A DNA stretch of 64,000 nt from Lactobacillus agrestimuris. GTDB taxonomy: Bacteria; Bacillota; Bacilli; Lactobacillales; Lactobacillaceae. The stretch spans positions 1 to 64,000 of the forward strand of contig NZ_CALPCQ010000003.1 of NCBI RefSeq assembly GCF_943193025.1, in the 5' to 3' direction. Of this stretch, positions 19,739 through 29,450 are shown piece by piece. The notes beneath the pieces are model-generated. The model was not told the origin of the DNA, made no database searches, and saw nothing but the letters and a program-made list of their open reading frames with translations. Both the position numbers and the translations under genes were made by a program. The number at the start of each line of letters is the position of its first letter. Position 1 is the first letter of the stretch.

Positions 19739-20608
19739 GTGATAGACATTTTAAAAAAGAAAAATGTCAAACGTCTGATTGCAGTTCTTTCGATTGTGGC
19801 TATTGCATTTGTATTAACCGGATGTGCTAGTACAGCGACTGGACAGCAAGCACCTATTTCACATACTAGTGGAAATTGGTGGGATCGCTGGATCGTTTAT
19901 TACGTTTCAGAATTCTTATTGTGGCTTGCCAAATTATTAGGTAATAATTACGGTTGGACAATTATTGTCTTTACTATTATTATTCGTATAATTCTTTTGC
20001 CTCTTAATGCTATTTCAATTAATAGTACAAGGAAGATGCAAGAAATTCAGCCACAAGTTAATGAATTACGTAAGAAATATCCTGGACGTGACACAGAATC
20101 AAGACAGTTATTGTCGCAAGAGACCAATAAGTTATATAAAGAAGCTGGTGTAAATCCATATACAGGATGTCTTCCAATGGTGATTCAACTTCCTGTTATG
20201 TATGCCTTGTATCAAGCAATTTGGCGTACACCACAACTTCAAAATGGACACTTCTTATGGATGGATTTAGGAAAGCCTGATCCATACTACATCATGCCTA
20301 TTTTAGCGATGGTCTTCACTTTTATTGCCACATATATCAGTCAAATGTCTACCCCTAGATCAGCCCAAAATGGTATGACTAAGGTTATGACATATGGTAT
20401 GTCTTTAATGGTAGGTGTAATGGCAATTGGATTCCAGTCAGCCATTACTCTTTACTGGGTTATTTCTAACCTCTTCCAGGCCGTTCAAACATTTATCTTG
20501 CAAAATCCGTTTAAATATAAACGTGAGCAAGAAGCTAAGGCCGAAGAAGAACGTGAGCGTAAACGTCGCTTAAGAAAAGCTTACAAGCGTATTGGACGTA
20601 AAAAATAG
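19739..20608 (+). CDS. yidC: Membrane protein insertase YidC
   Basis: 289 residues from GTG, which is preceded by GAGGAAAA inside the end of rnpA; a longer reading frame overlapping rnpA has no ribosome-binding site. A lipoprotein signal ends in LTGC with the lipidated Cys at residue 29. YidC/Oxa1 membrane segments follow, with WTIIVFTIIIRIILLPL around residues 80-97, which carries the conserved hydrophilic-groove arginine, and a basic C-terminal tail. It inserts membrane proteins with or without SecYEG. No jag/khpB gene follows, unlike many Firmicutes. Confidence 0.95.
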   Translation: MIDILKKKNVKRLIAVLSIVAIAFVLTGCASTATGQQAPISHTSGNWWDRWIVYYVSEFLLWLAKLLGNNYGWTIIVFTIIIRIILLPLNAISINSTRKMQEIQPQVNELRKKYPGRDTESRQLLSQETNKLYKEAGVNPYTGCLPMVIQLPVMYALYQAIWRTPQLQNGHFLWMDLGKPDPYYIMPILAMVFTFIATYISQMSTPRSAQNGMTKVMTYGMSLMVGVMAIGFQSAITLYWVISNLFQAVQTFILQNPFKYKREQEAKAEEERERKRRLRKAYKRIGRKK

Positions 20609-20644
20609 AATATTAATCTAAAATCATTTTTAGATAAAGTAGTC

Positions 20645-20699
20645 AAAGTGCTTTATCCATCATGATCTATTTGTCATGGTGGTATAATGCGCTTTTTTT
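20645..20699 (+). promoter_or_regulatory. Hairpin with T-run overlapping an extended -10 before mnmE
   Basis: A long imperfect hairpin (arms around AAAGTGC and GCGCTTT, inner TCATGA/TCATGG) is followed by seven T, like a terminator for the rnpA-yidC transcript. Its descending arm contains TGG-TATAAT (20680-20688), an extended -10 that probably drives mnmE. Terminator and promoter share the same bases. Confidence 0.55.
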
Positions 20700-20726
20700 A
20701 TTGAGAAAAGGAAAAAGGTAATAATT

Positions 20727-22112
20727 ATGGCTCAAACTTTAACTGAGTTCGATACAATTGCAGCAATTTCTACACCAATTGGTGAAGGTGGAATCTCAAT
20801 TGTTAGAATGTCCGGTGAAGATGCAGTTGAAATTGCAAATAAAGTTTTTAAAGGTGCTAATTTATCTAAAGTACCAACTCATACTATTCATTACGGACAC
20901 ATTATTGATCCAAATTCAGAAAAAGTGATTGATGAAGCGATGGTGACAGTCCTTAGAGCGCCAAAGACTTTCACGCGTGAAGATATCGTTGAGGTAAACT
21001 GTCACGGTGGAATTGTTGTAACTAATGAAATCTTGCAACTACTACTAGCTAATGGAGCTCGAATGGCTGATCCTGGTGAGTTTACTCGTCGAGCATTTGT
21101 TAATGGACGAATTGACTTAACTCAAGCAGAAAGTGTTATGGATATTATCCGAGCTAAAACTGATAAGGCTCGTCAAGTAGCGATGGGGCAGCTTGCTGGA
21201 GGACTTCTTGAAAAAATCCGTACAATGCGCAAGGAGATTTTGGATACGCTTGCCAACGTTGAAGTAAATATTGATTATCCTGAATACGATACAGATCAAG
21301 TTACTGCTAAGCAAATGTCAGATACTTCTAGGGATGTAATCAAAAAAATCGATGAATTGCTTAAGACTTCTCAAGAAGGAACTATTCTTCGCAATGGTCT
21401 TGCGACTGCGATTGTTGGGCAGCCTAATGTTGGTAAATCATCACTTTTAAACTATTTAACTCAAAGTGATAAGGCAATCGTTACCGATATTGCAGGAACT
21501 ACTAGAGATACGCTTGAAGAGTACGTTTCAGTTAATGGAGTACCACTAAAATTAATTGATACTGCTGGAATTCACCAAACTGAAGATAAAGTTGAAAAAA
21601 TTGGGGTAGAGCGTTCTCAAAAGGCTTTAAAGCAAGCTGATTTGGTTTTACTTTTGATTGATGGTAGCAAAGATTTAAACGATGAAGATAAAGCTTTGAT
21701 CAAGGAAACTGACAACAAGAAGCGAATCATCATTTTAAATAAGATGGACCTAGGACAAAAGTTATCAGCTAATGAAATTAAGGAACTTACTGGTAGTGAA
21801 GTTATCTCAACTTCAATTTTGAAGAATAAAAATCTTGATGCATTGGCTGATCTTATTAAGAAACTTTTCTTCTCCGGAATTGAAAATTCTAATGATCAAG
21901 TAATGGTAACTAACCAAAGACAGTCCGGTTTGCTTAATAAGGCTAAAAAAGAGCTTGAGGATGTAATTCAAGCCGTTGAGGATGATATTCCAGTTGATAT
22001 TGTTCAAATTGATTTCACCGGGGCCTGGGAAACTCTAGGCGAAATTACTGGAGATAGCGCCCCAGATGAATTGGTTAATACTTTATTTAGTCAATTTTGT
22101 TTAGGTAAGTAA
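20727..22112 (+). CDS. mnmE: tRNA modification GTPase MnmE
   Basis: 461 residues. The N-terminal tetrahydrofolate-binding domain ([23 protein letters not shown]) is followed by a helical domain, an inserted Ras-like G domain with G1 [10 protein letters not shown] near residue 231, G3 DTAG and G4 NKMD, and the C-terminal FCLGK with the catalytic-site Cys. With MnmG it makes the 5-carboxymethylaminomethyl group at U34 of tRNAs. mnmG is 20 nt downstream. Confidence 0.97.
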   Translation: MAQTLTEFDTIAAISTPIGEGGISIVRMSGEDAVEIANKVFKGANLSKVPTHTIHYGHIIDPNSEKVIDEAMVTVLRAPKTFTREDIVEVNCHGGIVVTNEILQLLLANGARMADPGEFTRRAFVNGRIDLTQAESVMDIIRAKTDKARQVAMGQLAGGLLEKIRTMRKEILDTLANVEVNIDYPEYDTDQVTAKQMSDTSRDVIKKIDELLKTSQEGTILRNGLATAIVGQPNVGKSSLLNYLTQSDKAIVTDIAGTTRDTLEEYVSVNGVPLKLIDTAGIHQTEDKVEKIGVERSQKALKQADLVLLLIDGSKDLNDEDKALIKETDNKKRIIILNKMDLGQKLSANEIKELTGSEVISTSILKNKNLDALADLIKKLFFSGIENSNDQVMVTNQRQSGLLNKAKKELEDVIQAVEDDIPVDIVQIDFTGAWETLGEITGDSAPDELVNTLFSQFCLGK

Positions 22113-22132
22113 TTTTTGGAGTGATTTTACAA

Positions 22133-24028
22133 ATGAGAGAATATGATACAAATGAATATGATGTAATTGTTGTTGGGGCAGGTCATGCTGGCTCTGAGGC
22201 AGCGCTTGCTAGTGCAAGAATGGGTCTTAATACTTTAGTTGTCACAATTGGTCTTGATATGGTGGCTTTTATGCCATGTAATCCATCTGTTGGAGGTCCA
22301 GCTAAAGGAATTGTAGTTCGTGAAATTGATGCTTTAGGCGGACAAATGGGTAGAAATATTGATGCTACCTATATCCAAATGAGAATGCTTAATACTGGTA
22401 AAGGTCCTGCAGTACGTGCACTTCGTGCTCAAGCCGATAAGAATAAGTATCATGATGAAATGAAGCGTACGATTGAAGATACTCCTAATTTGACTTTACG
22501 CCAGGCAATAGTTGATGAGTTAATTGTTGAAGATGGTGTCTGCAAGGGTGTGGTCACTAATACTGGTGCAAGATATCATGCTAAAAGCGTTGTCCTCACT
22601 ACAGGGACAGCCGCTCGCGGTCGTATTTTTATTGGGGAATTAAATTATTCAGCAGGTCCAAATAATACTATTCCTGCAGTTAAATTATCTGAAAATCTTG
22701 AGAAACTTGGTTTCAAGCTTCGTCGTTTCAAGACTGGTACTCCTCCACGTGTAAACAAGAACACAATTGACTTTTCTAAGACTGAGGAAGAACCAGGGGA
22801 TGAAACTCCACGCCATTTTTCATATGAAACTAGTGATGCAGATTATTTGCGTGATCAAATTTCATGTTGGATGACTTACACTAATCCAGTCACTCATGAC
22901 ATCATTAATGAGAACCTTGAAAGATCTCCAATGTATTCTGGACAGATTGTCGGAGTAGGCCCTCGCTACTGTCCTTCAATTGAAACAAAGGTTGAAAGAT
23001 TTGCGGATAAGGATCGTCATCAAATATTCCTTGAACCTGAAGGTAGAAATACTGATGAATATTATGTTGGTGATTTTTCAACCTCAATGCCTGAAGAAAT
23101 TCAGCTAAAAATGCTCCATAGCGTTGCTGGACTTGAACATGCGGAAATGATGCGTCCTGGTTATGCGATCGAATATGATGTCATTGATCCATGGCAATTA
23201 ACCCATACTTTGGAAACAAAGAATATTAAGAACTTGTTTGCGGCAGGTCAAATGAACGGAACTTCCGGTTACGAAGAAGCTGCGGGTCAAGGCCTGATTG
23301 CCGGAATCAATGCGGCTCTTCGCGCTCAAGGTAAGGAAGGTTTCACTTTGGGTAGAGATGAAGCTTACATTGGTGTCTTGATTGATGACCTGGTAACTAA
23401 GGGAACTGAAGAACCATATCGTTTGCTTACTTCACGTGCAGAATATCGTTTAATTTTGCGTCATGATAATGCCGATCTTCGGTTAACTCCATATGGTCAT
23501 GAACTTGGCCTCATTTCAGACGAACGTTATCAAAAGTTTGAAGAGAAGAAGCGTGAAATTGAAGCTGCCAAGAAGAAGCTGGCTTCAATTACAATTCACC
23601 CAACTGATGAAGTACAAGAATATCTTGAAAACATCGGTGAAGATAAGTTGAGCGCAGGTCTTAAGGCTGATGTATTATTACGTCGTCCTCGTGTAAAGAT
23701 TGATGATATTGAAAAGATTACTGGCGAAACTATTTCTGATGATCGCTATGTTAAAGAACAAGTTGAAATTAATATTAAATATGCAGGATATATAAAGAAA
23801 GAAAAAATCAGAATCGATCGTTTGCATCGTCAAGAGGCCAAAAAAATTCCAGCTGACATTGACTACAATGCGATTGAAGGTTTGGCTACTGAAGCCCGTC
23901 AAAAATTTGAAAAGATTCACCCAGAAACACTTGCTCAGGCCGAACGTATTTCTGGAGTAAATCCAGCCGACCTTGCAATTTTGAGTGTATATATTCAAAA
24001 TGGTCGGTATTCAAAAGTAAAGAAATAA
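22133..24028 (+). CDS. mnmG: tRNA modification enzyme MnmG
   Basis: 631 residues from the ATG at 22133, which has GGAGTG at proper distance; an upstream in-frame GTG lacks a ribosome-binding site. The FAD-binding motif [14 protein letters not shown] begins near residue 9. [11 protein letters not shown] and the second signature [16 protein letters not shown] are present. It partners with MnmE in wobble-uridine modification. The stop is followed by a perfect DnaA box and a strong terminator. Confidence 0.97.
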   Translation: MREYDTNEYDVIVVGAGHAGSEAALASARMGLNTLVVTIGLDMVAFMPCNPSVGGPAKGIVVREIDALGGQMGRNIDATYIQMRMLNTGKGPAVRALRAQADKNKYHDEMKRTIEDTPNLTLRQAIVDELIVEDGVCKGVVTNTGARYHAKSVVLTTGTAARGRIFIGELNYSAGPNNTIPAVKLSENLEKLGFKLRRFKTGTPPRVNKNTIDFSKTEEEPGDETPRHFSYETSDADYLRDQISCWMTYTNPVTHDIINENLERSPMYSGQIVGVGPRYCPSIETKVERFADKDRHQIFLEPEGRNTDEYYVGDFSTSMPEEIQLKMLHSVAGLEHAEMMRPGYAIEYDVIDPWQLTHTLETKNIKNLFAAGQMNGTSGYEEAAGQGLIAGINAALRAQGKEGFTLGRDEAYIGVLIDDLVTKGTEEPYRLLTSRAEYRLILRHDNADLRLTPYGHELGLISDERYQKFEEKKREIEAAKKKLASITIHPTDEVQEYLENIGEDKLSAGLKADVLLRRPRVKIDDIEKITGETISDDRYVKEQVEINIKYAGYIKKEKIRIDRLHRQEAKKIPADIDYNAIEGLATEARQKFEKIHPETLAQAERISGVNPADLAILSVYIQNGRYSKVKK

Positions 24029-24031
24029 AAG

Positions 24032-24040
24032 TTATCCACA
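24032..24040 (+). other. Perfect DnaA box outside oriC
   Basis: TTATCCACA, an exact consensus box, lies in the 17 bp between the mnmG stop codon and its terminator, about 5 kb from the origin cluster. It may be a titration or regulatory site. Confidence 0.5.
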
Positions 24041-24045
24041 AAAAT

Positions 24046-24086
24046 AAAAATAGCGTACTTGATTTGCAGTCGAGTACGCTATTTTT
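24046..24086 (+). terminator. Terminator after mnmG
   Basis: AAAAATAGCGTACT pairs perfectly with AGTACGCTATTTTT across a 13-nt loop. Confidence 0.9.
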
Positions 24087-24089
24087 ATA

Positions 24090-24449
24090 TATAAGTATGC
24101 CGGCAGTAAGATAACAATAGATAAGCCAAAAATAATTAAATATTAAAATTTTGCTTATTAAGAAGAAAAAATAAAGTTTTATAAACTATATAAATTAAAA
24201 AATGAATGCAATAGAAATAAGATATTTTATATTCTTGATCATATATTCACATGTAAAAGCACCAACATATTAAGAATTGTAAAAATTATCTCGGCAAGTT
24301 TGTGAAATCACATTCTTTCAAAAGCGGTTACATGGTTGATATATCAGTAATGCATAACATTTGCAAATGTGAAAATGTGTGTTTTAATGGAACTATGAAG
24401 TGAAAACAAAGCGTTTTCAAAGTGAGTTTTGTTTAAGGAGATGCACAAA
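24090..24449 (+). promoter_or_regulatory. Pyruvate oxidase promoter region with two cre-like sites
   Basis: No gene lies in this 360-bp stretch. A likely promoter is -35 TTGCAA (24361-24366) with -10 TTTAAT (24383-24388), 16 nt apart. Two sites resemble catabolite-responsive elements except for their first two bases: CAAAAGCGGTTACA (24319-24332) upstream and ACAAAGCGTTTTCA (24406-24419) in the 5' leader. The latter lies inside a TGAAAAC/GTTTTCA inverted repeat. CcpA control of pyruvate oxidase is known in related bacteria. Confidence 0.55.
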
Positions 24450-26261
24450 ATGACAAAAATTAGTGGCGCAGATGCGATGTTTAAAGTTTTATATGATTGG
24501 CATATTGATCATATCTTTGGTTTCCCAGGTGGTTCCTTCGACTCAGGTATGAATGCTGTTCACAACTGGAGAAATAAGATTAAGTTTATTGAAGTTCGTC
24601 ACGAAGAAGCTGGCGCACTTGCTGCATCAGCAGAATACAAATTAACTGGTAAATTAGGTGTATGTTTCGGTTCTGCTGGTCCTGGTGCTGCTCACTTATT
24701 TAATGGTTTATACGATGCAAAATTTGACAAGACACCAATGGTAGCAATCGTTGCTAACGTTCCAACTAACCGTGAAGATATTGACTTCTTCCAAGCTTTT
24801 GATGAAGACAAGTGGTTCTTAAACGCTAGTGTATGGTGCCGTCAACCTAAGACTGCTGAACTTATTCCAACAATTATGGATGAAGCAATTCGTCAAGCTT
24901 ATGCAAGAAAAGGTCCTGCAATTATTATTCTTCCTAAGGACTTCGGTTGGCAAATGATCGAAGACAATTACAAGACAAGCTACAATGCACATGTTCCTGC
25001 AAATTACGCTGAACCTACAAAGGAATCAGTTGACGATGCTCTTAAGCTTATTAAGGAAGCTAAGAACCCAGTTGTTTACTTTGGTAACGGTGCAAGAGAA
25101 GCTGATGCTGGTGATGAATTGAAAGAATTTTCAGAAAAATTCAAGATGCCACTTCTTTCATCATACCTTGGTAAAGGTACTGTAGAAGATGACTTCCCAG
25201 CATATCTTGGAACTATTGGACGTATTGGACCTAAGGCTCCTAACGAAGTTCAAGCTTACGCTGACTTAGTTGTATGGGTAGGTAATAACTCACCATTCTC
25301 AGGTTTATGGTTCAAGAAGGATACTAAAGTTATCCAAATTGATGTTGATGAAGGTAAACTTGGTAAGCGCCACACTGTTGATGTTCCAATTCTTGCTGAT
25401 GCTAAGAAGACTCTTCGTGCACTTATTGATGCTGGTGAAGATCGTCCAGAATCACCACTTTACAAGGCTGCTATTGCAGACCGTGAAAACTGGGATGCAT
25501 GGCATGAAAGTTTTGTTGATTCAGACGAAATGCCAGTTCGCCCAGAACCAATCTTCGATGTAATTAACAAAGAAGCTCCAGATAATGCAGTCTTTGCAAT
25601 TGATGTAGGTAACGTAAACGTTGACCAATGTCGTTTGCTTAAGTTGCATGATGATCAAAAGTGGACAACTTCAGGACTTCACGCAACTATGGGTTATGGT
25701 GCACCTGCTGCTCTTAGTGCAGCTGCAGCATATCCAGATCGTGAAGTATGGCAATTATCTGGTGATGGTGGTTTCGCAATGATGAGTCAAGAACTTCTTA
25801 CAATGGCTCGTTACAACATGCATATTTTGAACATCGTCTTCACTAACGAAACTTTGGGTTACATCCAAGCTGAACAAGAAGATGAATCACACCAACCATT
25901 GTCAGGTGTTATCATTCCAGATAACAACTGGGCAACAGTTGCAGAAGGTATGAACGTTAAGGGTGTAGTTGTTCGTACTAAGAAGGAATTCGAAGAAGCA
26001 ATCGATCAATTTAGAGCAATTGATGGACCAATGCTTATTGACATCAAGTACACTCGCGAAATGCCATACTCAACTGAATTGAACAGCCTTGACGATCCAG
26101 CATTCGTCAAGAAGTATCAAGCAGAAAGTTTGAAGCCATTTAGTTACTTTGCTGAAAAGTACGGTTTGGAAGCTGACGCTGCATCAGGTGCATCTCAACA
26201 TGAAGAAAAAGTAGAGCCAGAACCAGCCCCAGATACTGTTTCAGGTGCTTCACAACACTAA
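24450..26261 (+). CDS. pox: Pyruvate oxidase
   Basis: 603 residues from the ATG 9 nt after GGAG. It is a ThDP/FAD/Mg enzyme converting pyruvate, phosphate and O2 to acetyl-phosphate, CO2 and H2O2. The N-terminal ThDP domain has the catalytic Glu in IEVRHEEAGALAA, the central FAD-binding domain follows, and the C-terminal Mg-ThDP motif GDGGFAMMSQELLTMARYN is near residue 447. The length equals well-known lactobacillus enzymes. The last 25 residues form an unusual tail in which SGASQH occurs twice around a Pro/Glu-rich spacer. It is monocistronic and ends at a strong terminator. Confidence 0.95.
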   Translation: MTKISGADAMFKVLYDWHIDHIFGFPGGSFDSGMNAVHNWRNKIKFIEVRHEEAGALAASAEYKLTGKLGVCFGSAGPGAAHLFNGLYDAKFDKTPMVAIVANVPTNREDIDFFQAFDEDKWFLNASVWCRQPKTAELIPTIMDEAIRQAYARKGPAIIILPKDFGWQMIEDNYKTSYNAHVPANYAEPTKESVDDALKLIKEAKNPVVYFGNGAREADAGDELKEFSEKFKMPLLSSYLGKGTVEDDFPAYLGTIGRIGPKAPNEVQAYADLVVWVGNNSPFSGLWFKKDTKVIQIDVDEGKLGKRHTVDVPILADAKKTLRALIDAGEDRPESPLYKAAIADRENWDAWHESFVDSDEMPVRPEPIFDVINKEAPDNAVFAIDVGNVNVDQCRLLKLHDDQKWTTSGLHATMGYGAPAALSAAAAYPDREVWQLSGDGGFAMMSQELLTMARYNMHILNIVFTNETLGYIQAEQEDESHQPLSGVIIPDNNWATVAEGMNVKGVVVRTKKEFEEAIDQFRAIDGPMLIDIKYTREMPYSTELNSLDDPAFVKKYQAESLKPFSYFAEKYGLEADAASGASQHEEKVEPEPAPDTVSGASQH

Positions 26262-26285
26262 TCTGTTTGAAAATTAAATTTTAAG

Positions 26286-26317
26286 AAAAGCGAAACCATT
26301 TGGTTTCGCTTTTTTTG
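26286..26317 (+). terminator. Terminator after pyruvate oxidase
   Basis: AAAAGCGAAACC pairs with GGTTTCGCTTTT and is followed by further T, with a 4-nt loop. Confidence 0.9.
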
Positions 26318-26369
26318 TATAGAACTCGTATAATATAGAGTAAGATTTATAAAATGGAGGAATTATAAT

Positions 26370-27755
26370 ATGCAACAATTTGGCGTAATTGGCTTATCTG
26401 TTATGGGTAAGAACTTAGCTTTAAATGTTAGAAACCATGGATTTTCAGTTTCAGGTTTCAGTATTGATAAGCCAGAAGTTGATGCCTTTGCTAAATACGA
26501 AGATGATAAATTAAAGCCATGCTACACTTGGGAAGAATTTGTTAACTCCCTTGAAAAACCTCGCAAGATCTTAATTCAAATTATGGCTGGTAAACCAGTT
26601 GATTTAACTATTGAAAAATTATTGCCAATGCTTGATAAGGGCGATATTTTAATCGACGGTGGTAACTCAAACTTCCATGATACTGAACGTCGTTTTAAGG
26701 AACTTGAAAAAAAGGGTATCCATTTCATCGGTATGGGTGTTTCCGGTGGTGAAGAAGGTGCCTTGAATGGTCCTGCACTTATGCCTGGTGGAGATGAAGA
26801 AGCTTATAAGGAAGTTGCTCCAATTCTTGAAGCAATTGCTGCTAAGACTCCTGAAGGTCGTCCATGTGTATCATACATTGGACCAAGTGCTAGTGGTCAT
26901 TACGTAAAGATGGTTCACAACGGTATTGAATATGCAATTATGCAAGAATTTGCTGAAGTTTACGACATTTTACGTACTGTTGCTCACAAGAGTGACGATG
27001 AAATGTCAGAAATCTTTGACAAGTGGAACCATGGCCGCGTTAATGCATACCTTTCAGAAATTACTGCTAATGTTTTGAAGCAAAAAGATGATTTAACTTC
27101 AGATCACGTAATTGACCACATCTTAAATGTTGCTTCATACAAGGGTACAGGTAACTGGATGCTTGAAGATGGTGTTGCTCTTGGTGCGCCAATTAGTGTA
27201 ATCGCTGAAGCTGTTATTGCACGTTTTATGTCAAAGGCTACAACTCGTGAAGGGCAAGCACCTTCATACAATGGAGATGTTCCAGCAGACTTGATCGACA
27301 ACTTGGAAAAGTCACTTCAATTAACTCAAGCCGTTGCTTATGCTCAAGGATTCCAACAATTGACTATGGCTGCTAAGGCTTACAATTGGGGCCTTCGTTA
27401 CCCAGCAATTGCTCAAAACTGGGAAGCAGGTTGTATCATTCGTTCAGCAATGCTTAAGGATATTGAAAAAGCTTATGAAGGCGGTAAGGAACTTGATGTA
27501 TTATTCCAAGATCCATACTTCAAGAAGCTTATGAAAGAAAACTTACCTGCACTTCGCAGTGTTGTTGAAGTAGCAATGAAAGCTGGTATTCCAACTCCAA
27601 CTTTGAGTGCATCAATCAACTATTTAGAATCAATCTTCAACCCTAACTTGCCAGCTAACCTTATTCAAGGCCAACGTGATTACTTTGGTGCTCACACTTA
27701 CAAAAGAAATGACCGTAAAGGTACATTCCACACTGAATGGTATGAAGAAAAATAA
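26370..27755 (+). CDS. gnd: 6-phosphogluconate dehydrogenase (decarboxylating)
   Basis: 461 residues. The N-terminal NADP-binding start is FGVIGLSVMGKNLALNVRNHG, with a Ser where the more usual GLAVMG has Ala. The signature region ILIDGGNSNFHDTERR, the substrate motif GVSGGEEGA and the catalytic KMVHNGIEYAIMQ are present. It oxidises 6-phosphogluconate to ribulose-5-phosphate and CO2. GGAGG precedes ATG. Its stop is followed by the second parS-like site and a terminator. Confidence 0.96.
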   Translation: MQQFGVIGLSVMGKNLALNVRNHGFSVSGFSIDKPEVDAFAKYEDDKLKPCYTWEEFVNSLEKPRKILIQIMAGKPVDLTIEKLLPMLDKGDILIDGGNSNFHDTERRFKELEKKGIHFIGMGVSGGEEGALNGPALMPGGDEEAYKEVAPILEAIAAKTPEGRPCVSYIGPSASGHYVKMVHNGIEYAIMQEFAEVYDILRTVAHKSDDEMSEIFDKWNHGRVNAYLSEITANVLKQKDDLTSDHVIDHILNVASYKGTGNWMLEDGVALGAPISVIAEAVIARFMSKATTREGQAPSYNGDVPADLIDNLEKSLQLTQAVAYAQGFQQLTMAAKAYNWGLRYPAIAQNWEAGCIIRSAMLKDIEKAYEGGKELDVLFQDPYFKKLMKENLPALRSVVEVAMKAGIPTPTLSASINYLESIFNPNLPANLIQGQRDYFGAHTYKRNDRKGTFHTEWYEEK

Positions 27756-27756
27756 T

Positions 27757-27772
27757 TGTTTCATGTGTAACA
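27757..27772. other. parS-like site, right copy
   Basis: TGTTTCATGTGTAACA, identical in all 16 bases to the site at 2994-3009. It is again placed between a stop codon and its terminator. Two mismatches separate it from the parS consensus. Confidence 0.5.
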
Positions 27773-27774
27773 CG

Positions 27775-27805
27775 AAAAGAGAACTCGGAAGAGTCCTCTT
27801 TTTTT
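27775..27805 (+). terminator. Terminator after gnd
   Basis: The outer AAAAGAG/CTCTTTT and inner ACTC/GAGT pairs make a hairpin followed by a T-run. Confidence 0.8.
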
Positions 27806-27861
27806 GCCCTATTTTTGAGGTAGAATAGATACTGTCACAATATTTGTAAAGAGGGATAAAA

Positions 27862-29415
27862 ATGAGGCATGAGAAAACACTGACGCTTAAGCTACTCTTA
27901 CAAGCTGTCATAGTAGGGCTATGCACAGGAATAGTTGTCGGTTTATTTAGGTTCGGGATAGAAAAAACGTCAGGATTTTGGTTACATCTATTTGAATTAG
28001 CACATCAAAATCCAGTTTGGTTTATTGCAATTGTAGTCGGTTTTATCTTAGTAGCTATAATTGCTGGTTACTTCGTAAAACAACAACCACACGTTGGAGG
28101 ATCAGGTATTCCAGAAGTTAAGTTACAACTTCAAGGAAAATTATCACTCAAATGGTTTCCGATTCTCTGGAGAAAATTAATTGGTGGTATTTTGGTAATC
28201 AGTACGGGACTTTTCCTTGGACCAGAAGGACCATCTCTTCAACTTGGTTCAACCATTGGACAGGGAGTTGGTGAAGGATTTAAGCAGACTAAAACTAATT
28301 CAAGAGTTTTACTTGCGACAGGAGCTGCTAGTGGTCTTTCGGCAGCTTTTGGTGCACCACTTTCTGGAGCATTATTTGTCTTAGAAGAAGTTTTTCATAA
28401 CTTCTCACCACGTGTGTGGCTTAATGCATTAGCCGGAGCAATTGCTGCTAACTTTGTAGTTTCTAACTTTTTTGGTTTACATCCGGCTTTAGCAATTCCA
28501 TATAATAATGAATTTCCAATTCAATTATATTGGCATTTAATCTTACTGGGACTTGTACTTGGATTACTTGGACACCTATACAAGATTGGCCTTTTCAGTG
28601 TGAAAAAGGTCTACAAAAAGATTACAGTTTTGCCAAGATGGTTACACGGACTAATTCCATTAGCTATTTTAATTCCGATTGCTTACTTCTGGCCAATCAT
28701 CACTGGACCAGGTAACCGCATGATTTTGTCACTTTCAAAGACAATCACTAATCAGGGTTGGCTCACAATAGGGATGCTGGCAGGTTTTTATGTACTCAGA
28801 ATTGTTTTCTCAATTGTGTCATATGATTCAGGCCTTCCAAGTGGTATCTTTTTACCGATCTTAACTATGGGAGCTTTGATCGGTGCAACTTACGGAACAT
28901 TCATGGTCCAAATGGGCTTGCTTCCACACAAGTTGGTAGTCAACTTAGTTATTTTCTCAATGGCCGGCTACTTCGCAGCAATTATCCGTGCGCCATTTAC
29001 GGCAATTATTTTGATTACGGAAATGGTTGGCTCATTACTTCATTTGATGCCACTTGCTGTTGTAGCTTTCATTGCACTTTTAGTTGATGAAATGCTTGGC
29101 GGCCGTCCGATCTACGACAGTTTGGCCGATGCAATGCAAGGTAAAAATGGTGTTGAAAAAGCATCAGGTTTTGAAGATCAATTGACTATTCCAATATATG
29201 AAAGCAGCCACTTAGTTGATGAAAAAATTGCAGATGTTGCCTGGCCTAAGGACACTTTAGTTAAGTTGATTAGAAGAGGTAGTGAAGAGATTATCCCGAA
29301 TGGTCAAACAAAGATCGCAGCTGGTGATATGTTGGTTTTGGCAGTTGATTCCAACCAACGAGGTCATGTGTATGATCAGATGAAAAAACTACAAGAAGTT
29401 GAATTAGATGGATAG
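27862..29415 (+). CDS. ClC-family chloride channel/transporter with TrkA-C domain
   Basis: 517 residues. The N-terminal about 420 residues form the ClC core: GGSGIPEVKLQL (selectivity loop 1), GPEGPSLQLGS with the gating glutamate, the VLEEVFHNFSPR region containing the internal EE pair, and GLPSGIFLPIL. Both glutamates are kept, which favours H+/Cl- exchange over channel activity. The last about 75 residues resemble a TrkA-C regulatory domain. The protein is in the cytoplasmic membrane and probably has an acid or ion homeostasis role. AGAGGG precedes ATG. The gene is monocistronic. Confidence 0.9.
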   Translation: MRHEKTLTLKLLLQAVIVGLCTGIVVGLFRFGIEKTSGFWLHLFELAHQNPVWFIAIVVGFILVAIIAGYFVKQQPHVGGSGIPEVKLQLQGKLSLKWFPILWRKLIGGILVISTGLFLGPEGPSLQLGSTIGQGVGEGFKQTKTNSRVLLATGAASGLSAAFGAPLSGALFVLEEVFHNFSPRVWLNALAGAIAANFVVSNFFGLHPALAIPYNNEFPIQLYWHLILLGLVLGLLGHLYKIGLFSVKKVYKKITVLPRWLHGLIPLAILIPIAYFWPIITGPGNRMILSLSKTITNQGWLTIGMLAGFYVLRIVFSIVSYDSGLPSGIFLPILTMGALIGATYGTFMVQMGLLPHKLVVNLVIFSMAGYFAAIIRAPFTAIILITEMVGSLLHLMPLAVVAFIALLVDEMLGGRPIYDSLADAMQGKNGVEKASGFEDQLTIPIYESSHLVDEKIADVAWPKDTLVKLIRRGSEEIIPNGQTKIAAGDMLVLAVDSNQRGHVYDQMKKLQEVELDG

Positions 29416-29446
29416 AAAAAAAGCATCCGCGAGGGATGCTTTTTTA
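29416..29446 (+). terminator. Bidirectional terminator between clc and the MFS gene
   Basis: AAAAAAGCATCC pairs with GGATGCTTTTTT. It starts on the base after the ClC stop codon and lies 4 bp before the end of the convergent MFS gene. Confidence 0.88.
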
Positions 29447-29450
29447 TGTC

